A DNA stretch of 64,000 nucleotides, taken from an uncultured Thalassolituus sp. GTDB lineage: Bacteria; Pseudomonadota; Gammaproteobacteria; Pseudomonadales; Oceanobacteraceae. Both the position numbers and the translations under genes were made by a program. The stretch is taken from assembly GCF_950066645.1 (NCBI RefSeq), contig NZ_CATMFB010000003.1, positions 186,001 to 250,000 on the forward strand. Direction: 5' to 3'. Under the pieces are notes generated by a model. That model searched no databases. It saw only the letters and a program-made list of their open reading frames with translations, and was not told the DNA's origin. This document shows, piece after piece, positions 26,243 to 33,809 of this stretch; position 1 is the stretch's first letter, and each line of letters starts with the position of its first letter.

Positions 26243-27220
26243 TCAGAACGGGCTGTATTCTTTTCCTGCCAACGATTTAATACCGTTGATAAAATTGATC
26301 GCATTGACTTTCAGGAAATTCACTAGTCCAGATTTCTGTGGTTTATGCCCCCAGAGGCTGATGCCTTTAAACCGCTCAACTGCCCAGTCATTTTCATTTA
26401 CCTTCAGCGCATCAAAGCCCAGTTCCCATTCAAATCCAGATGGTGTAATGACATAAAATGAAAGCTCTTTGTCATTCGGGTGCTGGCCAATTTCATGAGC
26501 CATTTCGAAACCAAGCTGTTTCAGTCTGCGGAATGCACCGACCAGATCATCCATAGTGTCAGCAACAAGGTTCACGTGCTGAGCCTGGGTCCGGATCGGG
26601 TCAAGGCGTACGCCTTTGGTGCTTGCGACTGCAATAGAGTGATGACGCTCGTTAAAACGAAGAAAGGTGATGTCCAATTCGACGCCCGCGATTTTCTCAT
26701 CGATATAATCACTGATTCTTGCGTCAAATATTTCGTGCCAGAAACCCAGCATTATTTCTGGTGTGCGTGATGTAATCGCCAGGTGTCCCATGCCACTGTC
26801 ACCCGTAACAATCCCGCTGACCTTCATATTCAGGGGTTCTTCAGAAAGTATTGGTGAGCGGTACAGTTCGAGCGTCAGCCCCTTTGGGCCTTTGAAGCTG
26901 TAATACGAATGAACACCTCGTATTACTGCAGACTTACCAGAGGTGGCCGTGACCGGAATCGCCTTCGCTGACAGGCGCTGAAGGACTTCCTTCATTGCTT
27001 CATCTGATTGCACATGAATACCCAGTGCAGAGATATCTTCCGCCTTGCCTTTTTCGACCATGATCCGGCGTTCATGGCGATCAAACCTGTAAGCGAGACG
27101 CTCACCAGTCCGCTCAGCTTCGTGCAGACCAATACCGTCATGGAAGAAGCGTTGCCACTCATCCAGTTTCTGTGACTGGATGACGAGATAACCGATCTGA
27201 ATGTGATTAAATAAATCCAT
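26243..27220 (-). CDS. Extradiol ring-cleavage dioxygenase (VOC, BphC/HsaC type)
   Basis: A 325-aa two-domain vicinal-oxygen-chelate enzyme. Predicted Fe(II) ligands are H146 (GMGHLAI), H215 (TQAQHVNLVA) and E266 (GFEWELG), close to BphC numbering (H146, H210, E260). Catalytic His194 (RHHSIAV) and Y256 (SFYVITPSG) also align. It cleaves a 3-substituted catechol next to the diol. It is not the LigB-type MhpB used by E. coli, so this cluster is a hybrid relative to the textbook mhp operon. A C-terminal extension of about 25 residues (GLVNFLKVNAINFINGIK) is longer than in BphC. It lies between the hydrolase and hydroxylase genes. Confidence 0.95.
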   Translation of the reverse strand: MDLFNHIQIGYLVIQSQKLDEWQRFFHDGIGLHEAERTGERLAYRFDRHERRIMVEKGKAEDISALGIHVQSDEAMKEVLQRLSAKAIPVTATSGKSAVIRGVHSYYSFKGPKGLTLELYRSPILSEEPLNMKVSGIVTGDSGMGHLAITSRTPEIMLGFWHEIFDARISDYIDEKIAGVELDITFLRFNERHHSIAVASTKGVRLDPIRTQAQHVNLVADTMDDLVGAFRRLKQLGFEMAHEIGQHPNDKELSFYVITPSGFEWELGFDALKVNENDWAVERFKGISLWGHKPQKSGLVNFLKVNAINFINGIKSLAGKEYSPF

Positions 27221-27229
27221 CTTTCCCCC

Positions 27230-28114
27230 TCAGGCACTGATGCGCTGTTCAGCATTTAAGGGAGTGCGTTGCTTAAGATAGAGAGTCACCAGCTCATTGA
27301 ACTCTTCAGCGCGTTCCCACTGCGCCCAGTGGCCGGTATTACTCATCACATAGAGATCGCAGTTACGCATTGTTCTTTGCAGACGCGGGCCACCTGAAGG
27401 ACGGTTCACTTTGTCGTCAGCCCCCCAGATCACAAGCGTTGGCGTTGTGCATTCCGCCAGACGTGCGTCACGGGTGAAGTCCATGCGCAGCGCTCCGCCG
27501 AGACTGTTCGGACGACGTAAGGGCGGTTGAGCAACCACTTCCGGGTCGATACTTGAACGGAAGCGCTCCTGAATCACGGCGTCGCTGACCTGACTGCCAT
27601 CAAACACCAGATAATTACGGATAAAATCCGAGAGTTTCTCTGTCGTCGGACCTTCGCCACCGTAATAATTCAACAGTTTGTTAAGCCCTTTCGTAGGCAG
27701 CCCCCGTGTTGTACCAATGCCCCCTGGACCCATCAGAACAAGCGCAGACACTTTTCGCGATTGTTCTAAGGCCATACGGAGAGCACAGGCACCGCCCAGG
27801 GAATTTCCAACAACATGCGCTTTTGGGATATTCAGTGCGTGCATCAACCCCAGAATACCTTCCGCCAGATCGCCAAAAGGGTCTGCCCTGTCGATGCCCT
27901 TCGTTGACTTGCCATAACCAGGCATATCCGGGATTAACACGCGGAAGTGTTCAGCAAGAGCCTCAGCGTTTTTCGAATAGTTCGACATGCCAGAGGCCCC
28001 GGGGCCGCCACCGTGCAGGAGGATGACAGGGTAGCCTTCTCCCAACTCGGTGAGATGTATCGTTCTGCGACCGACCTTAACGTCGTAGCTATGGAGATTT
28101 TTCGTCTTGGCCAT
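27230..28114 (-). CDS. Meta-cleavage product C-C hydrolase (alpha/beta fold)
   Basis: A 294-aa serine-type hydrolase of the BphD/HsaD/MhpC group. The oxyanion loop is HGGGPGASG (34-42), the nucleophile Ser105 lies in VGNSLGG, the acid Asp in VIWGADDKVNRP, and the general base His in NTGHWAQWE. It breaks the ring-fission product into 2-hydroxypenta-2,4-dienoate and a carboxylic acid derived from the ring substituent. A C-C hydrolase rather than a semialdehyde dehydrogenase route shows that the catechol is substituted at C3. It is the first gene of the six-gene catabolic operon, with AGGAG before the ATG and operator-like repeats upstream. Confidence 0.94.
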   Translation of the reverse strand: MAKTKNLHSYDVKVGRRTIHLTELGEGYPVILLHGGGPGASGMSNYSKNAEALAEHFRVLIPDMPGYGKSTKGIDRADPFGDLAEGILGLMHALNIPKAHVVGNSLGGACALRMALEQSRKVSALVLMGPGGIGTTRGLPTKGLNKLLNYYGGEGPTTEKLSDFIRNYLVFDGSQVSDAVIQERFRSSIDPEVVAQPPLRRPNSLGGALRMDFTRDARLAECTTPTLVIWGADDKVNRPSGGPRLQRTMRNCDLYVMSNTGHWAQWERAEEFNELVTLYLKQRTPLNAEQRISA

Positions 28115-28165
28115 ACCGCGCTCCTGTGTGTTTTTGCCTGACTGGAGATCATCATATTATCTAAA

Positions 28166-28196
28166 TGACGATATCGTCAACTTGACGATAGAGTCA
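28166..28196. promoter_or_regulatory. Paired 14-bp operators between catabolic operon and SDR-tetR
   Basis: Site 1, TGACGATATCGTCA (28166-28179), is a perfect palindrome. Site 2, TGACGATAGAGTCA (28183-28196), differs at two positions and starts 17 bases later. On the minus strand site 1 ends in TTGACG (complement 28175-28180), a good -35 for the catabolic operon, with AT-rich TAATAT 15 bases on. A repressor bound here would block that promoter and affect the divergent SDR-tetR genes. The nearby TetR protein is the obvious binder. Confidence 0.7.
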
Positions 28197-28250
28197 AATA
28201 ATGACAAAAGGGAGCACCTGATACAGAAACAGCATCACCAGGAGAGACTC

Positions 28251-29096
28251 ATGATTCAGGATCTGCGAGGGCGCGTTGCGATCGTGACTGGCGCTAATAC
28301 CGGCATAGGAAAAGAGACAAGCACCGCATTGGCACTGCGCGGAGCCCATGTTTTTATGGCTTGTCGCTCACACGGCAAGGCCGAGAAAGCGAGACAGGAG
28401 ATTCAGGAGGTCATCGGCGGCCAGGGCAGACTAGAGGTTCTCCCGCTCGACCTGGGCGACCTCGAATCAGTCAGGTTGGCAGCTCAGCAGTTTATTAACA
28501 GAGGCCTGCCGCTACACATGCTGATCTGCAATGCTGGCCTCGCGGGTCAGAAAGGAATCACCAGATCAGGATTCGAACTGGCCTTCGGCACCTGCCACAT
28601 CGGCCACTTTCTGTTTACCAGGTTGCTGATGGACACCCTGCGCGCCTCAGCCCCTGCGCGGGTGGTTGTCGTTTCCAGTAAGGCACACCGGCATGTAAAA
28701 GACTTCAGCCTTGAGCAGGTAAGACAACCCACCAGCAGTACTGGCGGCATCCGGGAATATGCTCACGCCAAACTCGCTAACCTCTTGTTTGTATCTGAGC
28801 TCAGCCATCAACTTGAAGGCTCAGGCGTCAACGTTTATGCGCTCCATCCGGGAATCGTAGCGTCAGACGTCTGGCGGTCTGCACCGGCGTTACTCCGTGG
28901 TATTATCAAACCTTTCATGATGACTCCTGAACAAGGGGCAGCCACAAGCCTCTGGTGTGCCACCAGCGCGGACTGTGCCCAGGAATCTGGCCTGTATTAC
29001 GAAGACTGCAAGCGCAGTCAGACATCCACACTGGCCCGGAACCGACAGTTAGCTCAGGAGTTATGGGATTACAGTGAGCGCTGTACCGCGCGGTAA
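28251..29096 (+). CDS. Short-chain dehydrogenase/reductase
   Basis: A 281-aa SDR from the ATG at 28251 with GGAGAG upstream. The NAD(P) motif GANTGIGKET is at about 14-23, followed by LPLDLGDLESV, ICNAGLAG and the catalytic Tyr-x-x-x-Lys (EYAHAKLANLL). It resembles retinol-dehydrogenase/WW-oxidoreductase-type SDRs. It is divergent from the ring-cleavage operon and only 14 bases before the tetR gene, so an oxidoreductase step on the side chain of the aromatic substrate or a related alcohol/ketone is plausible. The substrate cannot be read from sequence. Confidence 0.9.
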   Translation: MIQDLRGRVAIVTGANTGIGKETSTALALRGAHVFMACRSHGKAEKARQEIQEVIGGQGRLEVLPLDLGDLESVRLAAQQFINRGLPLHMLICNAGLAGQKGITRSGFELAFGTCHIGHFLFTRLLMDTLRASAPARVVVVSSKAHRHVKDFSLEQVRQPTSSTGGIREYAHAKLANLLFVSELSHQLEGSGVNVYALHPGIVASDVWRSAPALLRGIIKPFMMTPEQGAATSLWCATSADCAQESGLYYEDCKRSQTSTLARNRQLAQELWDYSERCTAR

Positions 29097-29110
29097 TATT
29101 CAGAGGTGTT

Positions 29111-29791
29111 ATGACCGAACAGACAGTGAACCACCGCACCCGGGTAGGCCAGGAGCGCCGCGAAAAAATGCGCCGCCGGCTACTGGAAAGCGCGCTGGGA
29201 GTATTTGCAGAGAAAGGCATCGATGGCACGGTTATCGACGATTTTATTTCTGCCGCTGGCGTCTCTCGTGGCACCTTTTATAACTATTTCAAAACACCCA
29301 GCGATCTGGTGACAGCCATCGGAGAATTGCTCTCTAATGAATTGGTACACCTGATTGAGGAACATGTTGAAGGCATGGACAACCCTTCAGAGATACTCGC
29401 CACCGGCTTGCGGCTGTTTCTGAAAACAACCCATGAACGTCCGACCCTTGCGCGTTTTTTCTGGCGTGCCGGATTCAACATCAACGCGACAGGTCACCTG
29501 ATCTACCAATACCTGCCCGTTCATATCGGCCGCGCACTGGAAAACAGATCCATCAAAGCGGCGGATATCCCCTCCGCGCTGGAAGTCATAGTCGGCATTA
29601 TGCTGGCCACCATGTTCGCCTATTCAAACCGACAGACCGATGCACACTACTCCGAACAGATGATTGCGCATTGCTTCCGGGCATTAGGCGTAGACGAAAA
29701 AGAAATTACCCGATTACTCACGCTATCGCTGCCGGATATCACCCTCCCCGAAGACTCCATGCTACAGAGTCTGGCGCTTGTTTCAGGCTAA
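29111..29791 (+). CDS. TetR/AcrR-family transcriptional regulator
   Basis: A 226-aa regulator. The N-terminal HTH spans about residues 18-65 (RRRLLESALGVFAEKGIDGT, then ISAAGVSRGTFYNYFKTPSDL as recognition helix and linker). The C-terminal ligand-binding helices are variable. It lies 14 bases after the SDR gene, in an operon facing the catabolic genes. It probably represses both by binding the 14-bp palindromes at 28166-28196 and is released by the substrate or an intermediate; this is inferred from position. The TAA stop lies in a strong hairpin (29786-29807). Confidence 0.92.
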   Translation: MTEQTVNHRTRVGQERREKMRRRLLESALGVFAEKGIDGTVIDDFISAAGVSRGTFYNYFKTPSDLVTAIGELLSNELVHLIEEHVEGMDNPSEILATGLRLFLKTTHERPTLARFFWRAGFNINATGHLIYQYLPVHIGRALENRSIKAADIPSALEVIVGIMLATMFAYSNRQTDAHYSEQMIAHCFRALGVDEKEITRLLTLSLPDITLPEDSMLQSLALVSG

Positions 29792-29807
29792 GAAGAATTT
29801 CTTAGCC
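29786..29807 (+). terminator. Hairpin at the end of tetR
   Basis: GGCTAAGAA-GAAT-TTCTTAGCC, a perfect 9-bp stem with a 4-base loop that includes the stop codon. It has no T-run downstream. The remaining stretch to 29970 (about 160 bases) holds short dyads such as CGCCC-AC-GGGCG at 29935 but no gene that I can support. Confidence 0.6.
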
Positions 29808-29970
29808 CTCTAGACCTCCGGCGACACTTCAGGCTGAAAGCTTTGCTGTGGCCTCTTTGGCAAACCATAACATCCACAGACGTCAGAGAAAGCGTTAATC
29901 GCTCCCTCGTACCCTGCATAGTTATAGCCCTTCGCCCACGGGCGTATTAACTGGTTCCGGGAGGGGACTT

Positions 29971-30597
29971 ATGAATATTTCGGGTTACATTCTTTTAACC
30001 GGCCTGATCGCAACTCTGTATGCCTGCGGTGGCGGAGGGGGTGGCAGCAGTGATGGCAACACTGATGGCAATGATGATTCCAACAATGTTGTAGACAGTG
30101 TTGATGGCACTGAAAACGCAGAGAGCTTTGTAGGCGGCGGCACAAACAATGCTGGAGGTGGGTTTGACCTGAGCGGCGATGACACCTCGGTCTACGGTAC
30201 GCGCCTGGATGCCGGAGCTGTGGGGGCCTCGCTAGCCAACTCCGCAACAGGACAACCGGACTACATCATCATTGTCGATGAAGGGAAGAGCGTCACTGAC
30301 TCAATGAGCATTGAATTCGAGGGGGTGGAAGAAACCATCAACGGTTTCATCCTGGTATTTTCGGATGCGAGTACAGCGATCACCGACCTGGAATTTATCT
30401 CCATGACCATCCTGAAAGACGGAGCTGAATTTAAGTATACCTGCATTGCGCCGTCTGAGCCGCCAGCAGACTGTGGAGGGCTGGAAGCCGTTTCACTGGA
30501 TATTCCGTCAGGCACCGCCACTCTGACCAACGCAACGGTAGTGAATGCCGACAGCGGAACGGTGCTGACACTTAACGGAACCGTTACCTGGGATTGA
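29971..30597 (+). CDS. Low-complexity lipoprotein of unknown function
   Basis: A 208-aa predicted lipoprotein: MNISGYILLTGLIATLYAC gives a lipobox-like LYAC with Cys at 19. A Gly/Ser/Asp/Asn linker follows (residues 20-68), then a compact domain (about 70-208) with strands TGQPDYIIIVDEG, MSIEFEGVEETINGFILVFSD and a Cys pair (YTCIAPSEPPADCGG). The domain ends TVLTLNGTVTWD. I do not recognise a family. It is exported and probably anchored to a membrane. GGGAGGGGAC precedes the ATG. It stands alone between tetR and the DUF2339 gene, with a hairpin after the stop. Confidence 0.7.
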   Translation: MNISGYILLTGLIATLYACGGGGGGSSDGNTDGNDDSNNVVDSVDGTENAESFVGGGTNNAGGGFDLSGDDTSVYGTRLDAGAVGASLANSATGQPDYIIIVDEGKSVTDSMSIEFEGVEETINGFILVFSDASTAITDLEFISMTILKDGAEFKYTCIAPSEPPADCGGLEAVSLDIPSGTATLTNATVVNADSGTVLTLNGTVTWD

Positions 30598-30608
30598 GGA
30601 AAGCATGC

Positions 30609-30624
30609 CCGGCGAAGGCCGGGT
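30609..30624 (+). terminator. Short GC hairpin after lipoprotein gene
   Basis: CCCGGC-GAAG-GCCGGG, a 6-bp stem with a 4-base loop, 12 bases after the TGA. No T-run, so weak. Confidence 0.45.
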
Positions 30625-30674
30625 ATCGCCAAGCGCTACTACGCGGGCTACTATGCTGAGAGCATCATCACGGC

Positions 30675-33254
30675 ATGGACCGCTACGGTATGGAAGTATT
30701 TATTTTTGCACTGACAGTGCTCGGCATCTGGCTGGTTGTACGCGTAAAGCATCAGCAGGCTGAAATTGAGACGCTCAAAAGCCAGTTTGCTGCTATCAGC
30801 AGACCCCAGCAAAATACCAGCTCACCAGAAACAGAGTCGCCAAAAGCAGAGTCCCGAGAGGCAGGTACCAGCACACAGCAGGCAGCAAAAGAGGCATCAC
30901 GCCCGGTCAGGAGCGTAACAGCGAAAACGGCGTTCACTCCACCACGGGCAAAGCCACAACTGTCCGTCAACAGACCGGCCCCCACCCCAGAGCCTGCTGC
31001 TCCTGGCTGGCTCAGCACAATGATCGGAAAGCTGCGCGAAGACTGGATGCTCTGGACAGGTGCGATCAGTGTCGCTCTGGCTGGTATTTTTATCGTGTCA
31101 TACGCTATCTCTTCCGGTCTGCTTGGACCCAATCTTCAGTTTGCGCTGGCAACTCTCTGCGGGATTGTTCTGCATGGCGGAGCTGAATATCTGCGCCGGC
31201 GAGACCCAGAGAATTATCAGATTTTCGGAGGTCTCGCCGCTGGTGGCAGTATCACCCTGTTTGCCAGTATGCTCGCCGGGCTCTATTACTTTGAGGTGCT
31301 GTCCGCAGGGTTCACTTTCGTTCTGTTAGCCATCATAGCTATGGGTACTATGGTCCTGGCGCTGCGTTATGGTCCACTGATGGCAATCATCGGCATGCTG
31401 GGTGCCTATCTTGTGCCAGTCATGGTCGGCGACTCCGGGGGGAAATTCCATTTTGCGCTCGGCTACATTCTGATTATCACGAGCAGCAGTCTGTGGTTGT
31501 TGCGTCATATCTACCGGCCATGGCTATGGCAGGGCATTGGTGCCGGTGCGCTGTTCTGGTGGTGGGTTGCTCTGACCCGGACCGATACTAATACCTTTCT
31601 ACCCTGGTACATCAGCCTGACATTGCTTGCCTATACGCTGATACCTGTGACAGCCACCGCTGCTGAAACACGCTACCGCCGCCACCTGCTCCAGTTGACT
31701 GCGATCTTCAGTTCAATAACCTTCGCGTCTGTCGTCCTACAGGGCAGTATGCCCCCTGATTGGCTGAGCTGGATCAGCGTACTGATCGTCGCTGCAATCG
31801 CAGCAAGACGTTACGAGGGGCTGAAATTAATGCCATGGCTGATCAGTCTTGCTCTGGCAGTCGCCACTCAGGCTTACCGCTATATCGAGAACCAGGCCCT
31901 GGCCGCCACAGCTGAAATGGCGCAGTTCCAGGTCGCTATGACCGTCTGTGCTGTCTTTGCCGGCGCCTGGCTATGGACCCGGCAACGCGACTCGTATCTG
32001 CACAGTTCTCTGGCAATTCTGTCTCCTCTTTTATGGCTCGCCTGTGGCTGGCTTACCTTTGGCGCTCCTGAGACCGAAAATAGCTGGGCCGGCTGGACGC
32101 TGGTCATGACCGGTGTTTATGGGGTTCTGTCATTTCTGATGCTGCGCAGTCCCTCATACCAACGCCTGTCACTCTGGGCGATTCTCGGCCTGCATGCTTC
32201 TTACTCACTGGCCGCCGCCATCTGGCTTGAAGAAGCCTCTCTGACCGCAGCTCTGTCCGTACAACTGATTAGTCTGACACTACTTATGCGCCGCTACAGC
32301 GTGCCATCACTGGGTCTGTTGCTTAAGGCAGTACTGGCGGTTGTAGTGCTACGCCTGACCCTGAACTCCTGGTTGCTGACATACGATAACAGCGTCCACT
32401 GGTCACTCTGGACCTACGGCGGCGCCTTCCTGTCTGCTCTGATTGCCGCCCGTCTGACTCCTGAAAGCAACCCAGTGCGACGCTGGCTGGAGGCAGCAGG
32501 TCTGCACCTGTTTGTGCTGTTTGCTGGCGCCGAGCTGCGTTATTACCTCTACGACGGCCAGGTCTTCACGCACGAATACGGACTGACCGAAGCAGGCCTG
32601 AACAGTATGCTCTGGGGAGCACTGGCCCTGACATACCGGGTACGCGCACGAGTCAGCAGCAGTCTGGCCGGGTGGTACAACGCCATGGCCTATGTCCTCA
32701 TCGGGCTTGCATTAATCAGCTACAGCACCCAGTTGTTGTGGAATAACCCTCTGTGGAGTGGCGACCACTTCAGCACAACTCCTCTCTTCAACCTGCTGAC
32801 TCTGGTGTTTGCAGGGCCATTGTTGATCGCACTGATTTTCAGCAGAACAACGACAGATCAGGAGCGTAATTTCAGTCGCTGGCTGAGCGTCGCAATGGGC
32901 GCGGTTCTGGTGCTGCTGAGCGTACGCCATTTCTGGCAGGACGGTTATCTCGATCTCGGCCAGGGCATTGCTACCGGTGAGTGGTACAGCTACTCTGCCG
33001 CAGCCATCCTGGCAGCCGTCATCGTAATTACAGTGTCGCTATGGCGGGGGCAGGCCAGCCTTTATCGATATGGCAGCATCCTGATGGGACTGGCAACGGT
33101 GAAAATATTCCTGTCGGATATGTCCGGGCTTGATGGACTATGGCGCGCAGCCTCGTTTCTTGGGCTGGGAATCGCGCTCCTTGGTATGACCTGGCTCTAC
33201 CGGCGGACCTTCGGTAGTGGTACTGTCACCGCGGATTCAGAACAGACACCGTGA
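30675..33254 (+). CDS. DUF2339 polytopic membrane protein
   Basis: An 859-aa inner-membrane protein. A first membrane helix (about 7-23) is followed by a coiled/charged linker rich in Gln, Glu, Ser and Pro (about 24-110). From about residue 120 there are some two dozen predicted membrane helices, starting WMLWTGAISVALAGIFIVSY. This architecture and the GGxA.GGSI..F.. segment near residue 190 fit DUF2339. The family is widespread and uncharacterised, sometimes suggested to be transport- or envelope-related. It is monocistronic here, with a TIGR02444 gene convergent 28 bases downstream. In-frame ATG at codon 6 is an alternative start. Confidence 0.88.
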   Translation: MDRYGMEVFIFALTVLGIWLVVRVKHQQAEIETLKSQFAAISRPQQNTSSPETESPKAESREAGTSTQQAAKEASRPVRSVTAKTAFTPPRAKPQLSVNRPAPTPEPAAPGWLSTMIGKLREDWMLWTGAISVALAGIFIVSYAISSGLLGPNLQFALATLCGIVLHGGAEYLRRRDPENYQIFGGLAAGGSITLFASMLAGLYYFEVLSAGFTFVLLAIIAMGTMVLALRYGPLMAIIGMLGAYLVPVMVGDSGGKFHFALGYILIITSSSLWLLRHIYRPWLWQGIGAGALFWWWVALTRTDTNTFLPWYISLTLLAYTLIPVTATAAETRYRRHLLQLTAIFSSITFASVVLQGSMPPDWLSWISVLIVAAIAARRYEGLKLMPWLISLALAVATQAYRYIENQALAATAEMAQFQVAMTVCAVFAGAWLWTRQRDSYLHSSLAILSPLLWLACGWLTFGAPETENSWAGWTLVMTGVYGVLSFLMLRSPSYQRLSLWAILGLHASYSLAAAIWLEEASLTAALSVQLISLTLLMRRYSVPSLGLLLKAVLAVVVLRLTLNSWLLTYDNSVHWSLWTYGGAFLSALIAARLTPESNPVRRWLEAAGLHLFVLFAGAELRYYLYDGQVFTHEYGLTEAGLNSMLWGALALTYRVRARVSSSLAGWYNAMAYVLIGLALISYSTQLLWNNPLWSGDHFSTTPLFNLLTLVFAGPLLIALIFSRTTTDQERNFSRWLSVAMGAVLVLLSVRHFWQDGYLDLGQGIATGEWYSYSAAAILAAVIVITVSLWRGQASLYRYGSILMGLATVKIFLSDMSGLDGLWRAASFLGLGIALLGMTWLYRRTFGSGTVTADSEQTP

Positions 33255-33282
33255 TAAAACACGGGCCTGATTCATCAGACAC

Positions 33283-33789
33283 TTATCGTGACTGAGTAGC
33301 GCGATCCTGCGGATACACCACATCGAGTAGCCTGCTGCACTGGCATTCATCTGGCAGACAGTGCATCAGGCAACTGAGGGTGTCTGCTTCACCCGATGCC
33401 TGATCGGCAAATACTTCGTAGAGAATCCTGAGTCCTTCTTTCTCAGCCTCAAGCTCTGCGCGCTTCAGCAGTTCATACAGCCCGGGCGTTTTATCTTTAT
33501 CGCACAGGCGGCGCTGCTCACGTACGGGCAGAATCATGGTCTTACGCCAGGCCTCGTATTCCGGCTGATATCGCTGCTCGATCTCAAGAGGCGCACCGCG
33601 TTCCGCGAGCCAGAGCGCTGTAAGCAGCCACAGAACATCGGCGTGATGATGATCCTGCAGGCGCAGTAATTCGTCAGCGACACCCGGTCTGGCATAGACG
33701 TCCAGCGCATAATGCCAAAGCGGTGTATCCGATGGTTCATGGCTTCCATCTATGGCAAACTTCGCGACCATTGGCTTCATCCCCGGCAT
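33283..33789 (-). CDS. TIGR02444-family protein
   Basis: A 168-aa soluble protein. The diagnostic region is LWHYALDVYARPGVADELLRLQDHHHADVLWLLTALWLAERG at about 24-65, matching TIGR02444 (DUF2390). A Cys-rich tail (CLMHCLPDECQC, near 141-152) is notable. The function is unknown. In Pseudomonas relatives it often sits beside the ABC-F gene, as here, facing away with only 20 bases between starts. The true start could be one of three Met codons (residues 1, 4 or 7); the third has GGGGA at good spacing. Confidence 0.82.
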   Translation of the reverse strand: MPGMKPMVAKFAIDGSHEPSDTPLWHYALDVYARPGVADELLRLQDHHHADVLWLLTALWLAERGAPLEIEQRYQPEYEAWRKTMILPVREQRRLCDKDKTPGLYELLKRAELEAEKEGLRILYEVFADQASGEADTLSCLMHCLPDECQCSRLLDVVYPQDRATQSR

Positions 33790-33809
33790 CCCGTTTTCTG
33801 TGTGTATCT

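Noticed and set aside
21694-28114. Standard E. coli-type mhp operon
   Set aside because: The dioxygenase is of the VOC class with two His and one Glu ligand, not the LigB-type MhpB; gene order also differs and the regulator is TetR-type, not MhpR (IclR-type).
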